From Acidobacteriota bacterium (GTDB taxonomy: Bacteria > Acidobacteriota > Terriglobia > Bryobacterales > Bryobacteraceae), in contig JAJYKC010000245.1 in NCBI GenBank assembly GCA_021788955.1, positions 1 to 5,293 on the forward strand: a stretch of DNA of 5,293 nucleotides, in the 5' to 3' direction. Below are positions 1-5,293 of the stretch, piece after piece (within the stretch, counting starts at the first letter, position 1; every line of letters begins with the position of its first letter). The notes below the pieces were generated by a model. It had not been told where the DNA came from. It did no database searches and worked only from the letters and a program-made list of their open reading frames with translations. A program made the translations under genes and the position numbers.

Positions 1-1508
1 GACATACTCATCTGGTCCTGCTTCATGAGCAGTTCGACGAGGTACGTTTTCTGATCGGCATAGAGGAGGCGAGAGAGCGTGGAATCGTGGGGGCGCGCGT
101 TCCAGAACCGGAGGTAGCTTGTGTAGGGAGAGGCGCCGGCGAACAGGCGCTGTTGGTCGGAGGGGCTGAAGGCCGCGTAGAAGTTGTCGAGGAAGAGCGA
201 TTCGTGGGTCAGGTTCCGGCCCAGAACGGAATGGGAGAGGCGGCGGCGGAGATCTCCGGAAATTTGTGAGGACGAAGCGAGACGGTCGCGGACCGCGGCG
301 CGAAGGCGGGAGGGCAGGAGGCAGTAGAGTTTCGCAACCCTTTGATTCAGCAGATGCCAGCGGTAGCGTTCGTAGCCGGCGAAAAGTTCGTCGCTGCCTT
401 CCCCGGTGAGCACGACCTTGACTTCGCGCGAGGCGAGGGAACTGACGAAGGCTAACGATACGCTGGATGGCCAGGCGATTGGTTCGTCCTCGTGCCAGAT
501 GAGGCGAGGAAGGGAGTTGAAGAACTCCTCGCGGCTGAGAAGGATTTCGTGGTGCTCGGCGCCGATGGCGGAGGCGACGCGAGCGGCATAGCTCAATTCG
601 CTGAAACGCTGCTCGCGGTAGCCGACGGCGAAGGTTTTCACGGGACCGTTCGTCTGGCGGCGGATGAGGGCGGCGATGGCGCTGGAGTCGACGCCACCGC
701 TTAAGAACATACCGAGTGGAACGTCGCTCATCAAACGCAAGCGGACGGTTTCTTCGAGCCGCCGCCGAGTCTCGCGGATCCAGTCCTGGTCCGAGCGGGG
801 GATGTCAAAGGAGGGCGTTTCGCTCGGGGATGGGACGTCCCAATAGCGCTCAATTTTGAGACGGGGCACGCCACCGGCGATTGAGAGCGTGAGGTGATGG
901 CCGGGCATCAGCTTCCGAATGCCACGGAAGAGCGTGGCCTCGCTGCTCGAATAGCCGAAGGCGAGTACCTCTGGTATCTGTTCCTCATCGAGCCTGGCCG
1001 GGATGGAGGGATGTTCCAGCAGCGCCTTGATTTCGGAAGCGAAGGCGAACAGGGTTCCGTCCCAGAAGTAGTAAAAGGGCTTTATGCCGAGGCGGTCGCG
1101 GGCGCAGAACAACTCGCGGCGCCGGCCATCCCAAAGGGCGAATGCGAACATACCCCGAAAATCATCGAGGCAGCGGGCGCCGCGTTCCTCGTACGCATGG
1201 AGGATCGTCTCCGTGTCGCAGTGCGAGGCGTAGCGATGGCCAGCCTGTTCGAGGGCGGGGCGCAGCGAGGCGTGGTTGAAGATCTCCCCGTTGTAGACGA
1301 TGGCGATGTTGCGGTCCTCGTTGAACATCGGTTGCCCGCCGTCGGCGAGGTCGACGATGCTTAAACGCCGATGACCCAGGTAAACGGGGGGAAGAGTGAA
1401 GTGACCGCCGGCGTCGGGGCCGCGGTGGGCGATGGCGGAGGTCATCCTCGCGAGCGTCGCCGCTGCGTCTTCGCCTTGCCAGGAAACAAAACCTGCGACG
1501 CCACACAT
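1..1508 (-). CDS. asnB: Asparagine synthetase (glutamine-hydrolysing), AsnB-type amidotransferase, C-terminus cut by the window edge
   Basis: The frame is open from ATG at 1508 to base 1, giving 502 codons with no stop. Family members in polysaccharide loci are usually somewhat over 600 residues, so the C-terminus lies outside. The start is fixed by Met-Cys-Gly: after Met removal, Cys2 is the class II glutaminase nucleophile. N-terminal glutaminase domain (about 2-200): HRGPD at 28-32, HRRLSIVDL at 46-54, YNGEIFN at 72-78, D98 and RDRLGIKP at 137-144, all matching glutamine-binding positions. C-terminal synthetase domain (from about 250): ATP-pyrophosphatase loop SGGVDSS at 270-276, DEP at 341-343, GEGSDELFAGY at 369-379. 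No key residue is missing. Known chemistry: ammonia released from glutamine passes to an AMP-activated carboxylate, in the cytoplasm. It begins 4 bases after the upstream ligase-like gene, so translational coupling is likely. The true acceptor could be aspartate or a sugar acid or other glycan substituent; the sequence does not decide this. Confidence 0.95.
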   Translation of the reverse strand, partial: MCGVAGFVSWQGEDAAATLARMTSAIAHRGPDAGGHFTLPPVYLGHRRLSIVDLADGGQPMFNEDRNIAIVYNGEIFNHASLRPALEQAGHRYASHCDTETILHAYEERGARCLDDFRGMFAFALWDGRRRELFCARDRLGIKPFYYFWDGTLFAFASEIKALLEHPSIPARLDEEQIPEVLAFGYSSSEATLFRGIRKLMPGHHLTLSIAGGVPRLKIERYWDVPSPSETPSFDIPRSDQDWIRETRRRLEETVRLRLMSDVPLGMFLSGGVDSSAIAALIRRQTNGPVKTFAVGYREQRFSELSYAARVASAIGAEHHEILLSREEFFNSLPRLIWHEDEPIAWPSSVSLAFVSSLASREVKVVLTGEGSDELFAGYERYRWHLLNQRVAKLYCLLPSRLRAAVRDRLASSSQISGDLRRRLSHSVLGRNLTHESLFLDNFYAAFSPSDQQRLFAGASPYTSYLRFWNARPHDSTLSRLLYADQKTYLVELLMKQDQMSM

Positions 1509-1512
1509 GGCG

Positions 1513-2895
1513 CTAAACCCCAGCGGCGCGGAGATCGTCCTGTGAAGCGTTCCAGAGGGCGACACTGAGGCCGGCGAACGTGGGAACGTAGTTCAAGTAA
1601 GCGATCGAGTCGAATAGCATTGCGAAGACGAGGCAGACGACGGAGACCGAAATGGCCAACGCCATCCTGCCCACCTCTCCGAGTTTGGCGCGAGGCCGCG
1701 AGAGGCCATGAAGGCGAAGGCAGAGCCGCAGCGAGCCGAAGACGACCCCACAAAAGCATATGAGCGCGGGGATACCGCACTCGCTCGAGACCTGCGTATA
1801 GGCGTTATGAGTGACCTGCCAGTGAGCGGCCACGTTTTCCGAAGCGGCCAGACCCGACTCTGCGTCGGAGAATTCGCCGATGCCGACACCAAAGAGCGGG
1901 TGCATCACGGTGAGCTGGATACTGCGGCGCAGCAAGTCCAGCCGCGCCTGTGCCGATTCGTCGGCCGACAACGCTTCGCGGGACTCACGCAACGACGACG
2001 ACGAGGATTTTCCCGCGAGGCGAGTCCAAGTCTCGGGCGCCAATGTGGGCAGCGCGGCGATAACTAGGAGTAATGCGATCGCCAGAATGATTCGTAGCAC
2101 CGCCGAAGCCTTCCAAAGTCCGAACAGGCAGATGACGATCAAGCAGACGACTCCGGCGCGCGAGCCCGACTGCAAGGCGAGATACAGCATCCCGAGGGCA
2201 GCGGTCGCCATAAGCAGACGGGTGGCCGCGTGCCGAGCCGGATCGAAGATGAAGAACAAACACAACGGCAATGCGATGAGCAGATGAAGCGCAAAATCAT
2301 TCGAGTTGCCTAGAGACCCAGCGACAAATGATAGCCGGCCCGAATTCTCAACGCCGAATTTGAGAGTCAACAGCGCGTCCAGGATACTTGCGAGGACCAT
2401 CAGGTACATCAGTACACGCACCTGAGCGACGGTAGTGACGAGGCCCGCGATGAGGAGGAAGACCGGGTAGACGGCGAGGACCACGATTTTTAATGTTGAC
2501 AGCGAGGCACTGCGGTAGACGCTGAAGGGCACGGACGCCAGGAATAGCACGTTAAGCGCTACAAAGTAGTACCCGACTCGGGTTCGGAAAACACTACGCC
2601 ATCGGTTGCCGACGATCGCGAAAAAGACCGCGGGGCCTCCGAATACGTAGACGAGAGGGACATAGACGTGGCCGACAATTGCCAGGAGTTCCCCGATGTA
2701 GCCGAACTGGACAGTGACGAAGGCGGCCGTGAAGAAGAAACCCAGATTCTGGAACGGGTTGGAGCCGGTCGCTACCCGCGGGATACGCGGGCCTCCGGGG
2801 CCCTGGGCGCCCGAAGTCAACCGCGGCGGTGCGACCGGCGCGGGACGGACGGGAGGCGGTGGCGGTGCGGAGGCCGAGGCCTTGAAGCGGCTCAT
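1513..2895 (-). CDS. O-antigen ligase/polymerase family (WaaL/Wzy_C) polytopic membrane protein
   Basis: A 460-residue protein with about 11-12 hydrophobic segments (roughly 50-72, 74-96, 107-125, 134-156, 157-178, 200-217, 224-242, 246-262, 266-285, 366-384, 410-430, 433-447). A large hydrophilic loop spans about 286-365, as in this family, where it is periplasmic and carries catalytic residues. Visible motifs: SGSRAG at 243-248 with conserved Arg246; MHPLFGVGIGEF at 331-342; and H353-N354 followed by nine residues and Gly364, which fits the H[NSQ]X9G signature described for WaaL ligases. Members move or polymerise undecaprenyl-linked glycans at the outer face of the inner membrane. Ligase and polymerase cannot be told apart here. 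An in-frame TGA at 2899-2901 rules out a longer N-terminus, and the Shine-Dalgarno is weak. Oddities: a Pro/Ala-rich tail of about 46 residues before the first membrane segment and a Ser5 run at 297-301. It is first of two genes, 4 bases before asnB. Confidence 0.9.
   Translation of the reverse strand: MSRFKASASAPPPPPVRPAPVAPPRLTSGAQGPGGPRIPRVATGSNPFQNLGFFFTAAFVTVQFGYIGELLAIVGHVYVPLVYVFGGPAVFFAIVGNRWRSVFRTRVGYYFVALNVLFLASVPFSVYRSASLSTLKIVVLAVYPVFLLIAGLVTTVAQVRVLMYLMVLASILDALLTLKFGVENSGRLSFVAGSLGNSNDFALHLLIALPLCLFFIFDPARHAATRLLMATAALGMLYLALQSGSRAGVVCLIVICLFGLWKASAVLRIILAIALLLVIAALPTLAPETWTRLAGKSSSSSLRESREALSADESAQARLDLLRRSIQLTVMHPLFGVGIGEFSDAESGLAASENVAAHWQVTHNAYTQVSSECGIPALICFCGVVFGSLRLCLRLHGLSRPRAKLGEVGRMALAISVSVVCLVFAMLFDSIAYLNYVPTFAGLSVALWNASQDDLRAAGV
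1992..2003. repeat. Short (ACG)4 trinucleotide run inside the ligase-like gene
   Basis: Four perfect ACG units on the plus strand. With the neighbouring bases they encode most of a five-serine run (residues 297-301) in the large putative periplasmic loop of the minus-strand gene. A unit change would be in frame and would only alter the number of serines. The tract is too short to predict high slippage. Confidence 0.6.
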
Positions 2896-2962
2896 GCTTC
2901 AGTCCGCGATGAGCGGGACTCCGCGCACTGTCGAAAAGTCAGTCACAAGCTATTTTCCTCTC

Positions 2963-2991
2963 ATTATCAGCCATCTACATCTCTTCGTCCA
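2963..2991 (-). promoter_or_regulatory. Candidate sigma70-type promoter for the ligase-asnB operon
   Basis: Read on the minus strand, TGGACG (2991-2986; 4 of 6 consensus bases) is followed by a 17-base spacer and GATAAT (2968-2963; 5 of 6). Spacing is optimal. Transcription would begin near 2956, leaving a leader of about 60 bases before the ATG at 2895. This is a consensus match only. Promoter rules in non-proteobacterial soil bacteria are looser, so chance occurrence is possible. Confidence 0.4.
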
Positions 2992-3025
2992 AACCGGCCG
3001 GATATCTTGTGTTCCGGAGGCAGGT

Positions 3026-3033
3026 AGAAGAGA
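3026..3033 (+). promoter_or_regulatory. Purine-rich ribosome binding site choosing the ATG at 3039
   Basis: AGAAGAGA ends five bases before the ATG at 3039, a usual Shine-Dalgarno distance. A stronger-looking GGAGG at 3016-3020 lies 18 bases upstream of the ATG, too far for it, but inside the reading frame if the GTG at 3009 were used. The purine block and the well-formed signal peptide directly after 3039 favour the ATG. Confidence 0.45.
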
Positions 3034-3038
3034 ATTTG

Positions 3039-4112
3039 ATGCGAAAGATACCAATATTCACGGCCCTTTGGGTCGCGGCCGCCCTCGCGACGCTGTGGGG
3101 CCAGACTCAGGTTGATCTCCGCACGCAGAGCAAGAGCGTGGATTTTTCGGCGGACGGGGTGACGAAACCGATGAGCGCGGGGACGGCGTTGCCGGCCAGT
3201 TGCACCGCAGGGCAGATGTACTTTTTGGAGTCGGCGCCGCTTGGGGCGAATATATATGCCTGCACGTCGGCGAACGTCTGGACGGCGCAGGCCAGCACAT
3301 CGAGCAGTTCGCTGCCGCCAGTTTCGGGCAACGCGGGCGATGTACTGACGACGGACGGGACGAACGTCGTGTGGACGCAAGTCGGCGGGGATGTCAGTGG
3401 GGCGCCGGGCACGACGAAGGTAATCCGGCTGCAGGGGGAGCCGGTGTCGAGCACTGCTCCCGTGGCCGGGCAGGCCTTGGTATGGAGCGGCACCGCCGGC
3501 CAATGGCAACCTCAGTCGCTTGCTTCCGGCGGGGCATTGTTATCCAGTCAGCTTCTGGACTTCGCCGTTACGGAAACGAGCGCCACTGCGCTTACGATGG
3601 GATCGAACTGCTCGGTGTCGACACCTTGCAACTTCCGGTTCGGTGCCGAAACGTATACGGTTGCCTCGCCCGCGTCGGTTACTCTGAACAGTGGAAGCGG
3701 CACAGCCTATCTTTACCTCATGAGCAACGGGACTCTCGCAATAGGCTCCACGCTGTCCCTTACGTGCACGGCTGTATGTGCGGTGCAAAACGGGGTGACG
3801 GCGTTTCCAGCGAGCACCATCCCGTTATTCACCGTGACGGCGACCAGCGGCGCCTGGAATGCGAACGGAATTACGGACTACCGGGCGTTTCTGAGCTCCA
3901 AGAGCGTTGGCGCGGGAACGGGGATTGTGAGCGTGGATAGCGGCGGCGCCGCCATTGTCAGCGTTGATGGGACGGTTGTTCTCTTGAAAGTTGCGGTGCC
4001 GGCGACCTCGACCACTGCTTGCACGACGAACAACTGGGCGACTGACGGAACCTATTTCTATCTGTGCATCAACACGAACACCTGGATGAGGACCTCGCTC
4101 GCGTCATGGTAA
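3039..4112 (+). CDS. Secreted protein with phage-tail-fibre-like segments, function unknown
   Basis: A 357-residue protein. Residues 1-22 form a signal peptide: Met-Arg-Lys, a hydrophobic core, then LWGQT. The mature part is Gly/Ser/Thr/Ala-rich with few charges, as in beta-structured surface proteins. Segments: C55-TAGQMYF, C75 and W81; GDVLTTDGTNVVW (100-112); GGDVSG (116-121); GQALVWSGTAGQW (144-156). The last three recall repeats of tail fibres and tail-fibre-like bacterial surface proteins. A beta-rich middle (about 165-285) has close Cys pairs C181/C187 and C243/C247. IVSVD occurs at 296-300 and 306-310. The end (C328, YLC343, NTNTW349, final W357) echoes the N-terminal Cys/Trp motif. 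No catalytic motif or membrane anchor is seen, so adhesion or a structural role is only inferred. The GTG at 3009 would add ten charged residues before the signal peptide and is less likely. The stop overlaps the next gene's start. No phage genes are adjacent. Confidence 0.88.
   Translation: MRKIPIFTALWVAAALATLWGQTQVDLRTQSKSVDFSADGVTKPMSAGTALPASCTAGQMYFLESAPLGANIYACTSANVWTAQASTSSSSLPPVSGNAGDVLTTDGTNVVWTQVGGDVSGAPGTTKVIRLQGEPVSSTAPVAGQALVWSGTAGQWQPQSLASGGALLSSQLLDFAVTETSATALTMGSNCSVSTPCNFRFGAETYTVASPASVTLNSGSGTAYLYLMSNGTLAIGSTLSLTCTAVCAVQNGVTAFPASTIPLFTVTATSGAWNANGITDYRAFLSSKSVGAGTGIVSVDSGGAAIVSVDGTVVLLKVAVPATSTTACTTNNWATDGTYFYLCINTNTWMRTSLASW
3924..3983 (+). repeat. Imperfect 30-base direct repeat encoding two IVSVD units
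   Basis: Two 30-base units, 3924-3953 and 3954-3983, each begin ATTGT(G/C)AGCGT(G/T)GAT and encode Ile-Val-Ser-Val-Asp followed by five variable residues. They lie in the C-terminal part of the tail-fibre-like secreted protein (residues 296-315). The pattern suggests short beta-strand repeats rather than a mobile or regulatory element. Confidence 0.6.
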
Positions 4113-5293
4113 AACTAATTCTCCCGACGGTTTTCGGCGCGGCGGCGCTTCTGGGGCAGACGATTACGGTGACGGGTGTGGCGGCGACGGAGACTCAGGC
4201 TGTCATCCGGTACATTGCGCCGAACCAAAATGCGTGCACGCTGCAGGTCAGCGAGTCGCCTTCGCTCACGCCCTTAGTGCATGATGTGGACCCGGCGCTG
4301 TTCGCGGGCTCGAACGTGGATTCCCGTGTTGGAAACACGTCGACCGGGACTGAGCGGGTGTACGTCGTGGGCAAGCGCGATGCCGAGACGGCCAGCGACG
4401 GGCGGCGCTATTCCCGGGCGCTGCAAGCCTTCACGCAGCATTATTACCAAATTACGTGCGGTGGGACTTCGGCAAGTGGTACGTTTCAGACAGCGAATCC
4501 TCCCCTGGGCAACGACTACGCCGACGCGCCACCGTTTGATGCGGCCGCGTACGGAAACTACGGCTGGCCGTCGATCGATTGGTCCGATGCCTCGAAGCAA
4601 TACATCGACCCGCTGACCGGGTTGCTGTTGAAGCGGGTTTCGCTGTCGCAGCCGAACGTGGGAGTCAACCCGGTAACGGGAGCATCGAGCGTGCAGGACG
4701 GCACGAGCTTCTCCGCGTCCGGGACTTCCTGCACCGGAACGAACTGGACGAATCCGTGCGACGCCTTGGCAGCGGACGGAATGTACGCGGTCTACAGTGG
4801 CACTTCGTCGAGTCCGTTGGAGGCTATGTTTCAGCCCGGGATCCCGAGCCCACTTACAACCCCGTGGGCTGCTTCGCTTAGTAACTTTCAGGTGAACATC
4901 CTAGGCTATGGAACGGACGCCTCGTCGGCGAATCGAACGGTGAACGTGTGCCTTTCCGCGCATGTCTACACTGGAGTGTGCGGAACAGGAACGTTTCCAA
5001 TCGTGCTTCCGCAGAGCACGCCGGCGACAGTGACTTACCCTTCCACTCCCGATGAGCAAACGGTGCTTGCGTCATGGCTTGACAGTTCCCATGTGGCGCC
5101 GCTTTCCGCGTTTGACGAGTTCACGCGAAACAGTGCCGTGACAATCAATGGAACTACGATGACTTGGGTGTCGGGCGACACCTTCAGCGAAAACTGGGTG
5201 AGCGGGGATCATATCACGGTGCCGGGGTCAGCGCCGGCCTGCCCGAACAACGAGTGTCTGATCTCGTCCGTGACGAACGCTCAGTCGCTGACG
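4106..5293 (+). CDS. Secreted protein with an N-terminal FN3-like domain, C-terminus cut by the window edge, function unknown
   Basis: The frame is open from ATG at 4106 to the window end, 396 codons without a stop. The ATG lies in ATGGTAA, overlapping the preceding gene's stop, so translation is probably coupled; GAGGA at 4088-4092 is a distant possible Shine-Dalgarno. A short signal peptide (Met-Val-Lys, hydrophobic core, LLGQT at 15-19) precedes a beta-rich region of about 20-132 resembling a fibronectin type III fold: alternating ITVTGV and AVIRYIAP strands, C44, HDVDPALF (59-66), SRALQAFTQHYYQITCG (103-119) with C118, then GTFQT. C44 and C118 may pair. A linker with YIDPLTGLLLKR (166-177) follows, then Gly/Ser/Thr-rich sequence with C209/C218, C282/C292 and C379/C384, and WVSGD at 354-358 and 364-368. 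Eight cysteines so far fit an exported, disulphide-bonded protein. No enzyme motif is seen. FN3 assignment is from pattern only, and the missing C-terminus may hold the functional or anchoring part. Confidence 0.87.
   Translation, partial: MVKLILPTVFGAAALLGQTITVTGVAATETQAVIRYIAPNQNACTLQVSESPSLTPLVHDVDPALFAGSNVDSRVGNTSTGTERVYVVGKRDAETASDGRRYSRALQAFTQHYYQITCGGTSASGTFQTANPPLGNDYADAPPFDAAAYGNYGWPSIDWSDASKQYIDPLTGLLLKRVSLSQPNVGVNPVTGASSVQDGTSFSASGTSCTGTNWTNPCDALAADGMYAVYSGTSSSPLEAMFQPGIPSPLTTPWAASLSNFQVNILGYGTDASSANRTVNVCLSAHVYTGVCGTGTFPIVLPQSTPATVTYPSTPDEQTVLASWLDSSHVAPLSAFDEFTRNSAVTINGTTMTWVSGDTFSENWVSGDHITVPGSAPACPNNECLISSVTNAQSLT
5165..5209 (+). repeat. WVSGD motif repeated at a ten-residue interval
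   Basis: Trp-Val-Ser-Gly-Asp is encoded at 5165-5179 and again at 5195-5209, within the sequence VTINGTTMTWVSGDTFSENW and the residues that follow. The codons differ between copies (TCG-GGC-GAC against AGC-GGG-GAT), so the protein motif is kept while the DNA has diverged. This resembles a small beta module in which a strand, a Gly-Asp turn and a second strand are followed by an ISSV-x(5)-SLT ending at the window edge. Confidence 0.5.

Larger units (their letters stand above)
2896..3038. promoter_or_regulatory. Divergent intergenic region between the polysaccharide operon and the secreted-protein pair
   Basis: This is the only substantial non-coding stretch in the window. It must carry the start signals of both divergent transcription units unless the plus-strand pair is transcribed from elsewhere. 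Its centre (about 2930-2990) is visibly AT-richer than the flanking genes, as expected of promoters. A reasonable minus-strand promoter is present. On the plus strand I found no convincing -35/-10 pair: TATCTT at 3003-3008 is the best -10 candidate but has no -35 at proper spacing. I saw no strong inverted repeat suggesting an operator or terminator. Confidence 0.6.

Noticed and set aside
894..1364. Plus-strand open frame of 156 codons opposite asnB, with several smaller ones between 87 and 846
   Set aside because: The minus strand here encodes a continuous, motif-complete asparagine synthetase. These frames are antisense shadows favoured by high GC and have no recognisable domains.
1708..2287. 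Overlapping plus-strand open frames opposite the ligase-like gene
   Set aside because: The products are Arg/Ala-rich with no hydrophobic or domain pattern, and the minus-strand frame has clear membrane helices and family motifs.
3009..3038. GTG at 3009 as the start of the tail-fibre-like protein
   Set aside because: It would place ten charged residues (MFRRQVEENL) before an otherwise standard signal peptide, and there is no good ribosome binding site before it.
2668..3115. Two plus-strand open frames crossing the divergent intergenic region
   Set aside because: They overlap both the N-terminus of the ligase-like gene and the signal peptide of the secreted protein. Their products are Arg/Gly-rich and lack a ribosome binding site or domain pattern.
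3200..3940. A 246-codon plus-strand frame inside the tail-fibre-like gene
   Set aside because: It is out of frame with a protein that has a signal peptide and recognisable motifs. Its own translation is Arg/Gly-rich with scattered Cys and His, typical of a shadow frame.
3942..3953. Perfect 12-base palindrome GGCGGCGCCGCC
   Set aside because: It lies within the coding frame, encodes Gly-Gly-Ala-Ala, and has no loop or T-run. It is likely a by-product of GC-rich codons.
3039..5293. Prophage or tailocin remnant
   Set aside because: Tail-fibre-like motifs alone are not enough. Both proteins have Sec-type signal peptides, and no capsid, tail, lysis or integrase gene is present in the window.

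Overview
The window is GC-rich bacterial DNA, densely packed with genes. It holds four protein-coding genes in two divergent pairs that share a 143-base intergenic region (2896-3038). The two outermost genes run off the window edges. No tRNA, rRNA, CRISPR array, transposase or integrase was found. The organism cannot be fixed from this sequence. The secreted-protein style (short signal peptides ending in L-x-G-Q-T, a FN3-like domain with a C...HYY-x-I-x-C-G pattern, and tail-fibre-like G-D-V-S-G segments) reminds me of soil Acidobacteriota of the Solibacter/Bryobacter type. That is a tentative inference from memory.

Left half, minus strand (2895 down to 1): a polytopic membrane protein of the O-antigen ligase/polymerase (WaaL/Wzy_C) family is followed after 4 bases by a glutamine-dependent asparagine synthetase (AsnB-type amidotransferase), which continues past base 1. 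The tight spacing indicates one operon. The pairing is typical of surface-polysaccharide (O-antigen, capsule or exopolysaccharide) loci, where the ligase/polymerase handles lipid-linked glycan outside the inner membrane. AsnB-like enzymes in such loci may make asparagine or amidate a sugar acid or other glycan substituent. A plausible sigma70-type promoter for this operon lies at 2963-2991.

Right half, plus strand (3039 to 5293): two secreted proteins of unknown function overlap as ATGGTAA, the start of the second covering the stop of the first. The first (357 aa) has a signal peptide, phage-tail-fibre-like segments and a related Cys/Trp motif at each end. The second (at least 396 aa, open at the right edge) has a signal peptide, an apparent FN3-like domain and then Cys-containing beta-rich sequence. 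Both look like extracellular or cell-surface proteins.

Together the window reads as part of a cell-envelope locus, with glycan assembly on one side and a translationally coupled pair of surface proteins on the other. The undescribed part is the plus-strand pair. I see no direct evidence of a defence system, mobile element or new RNA.
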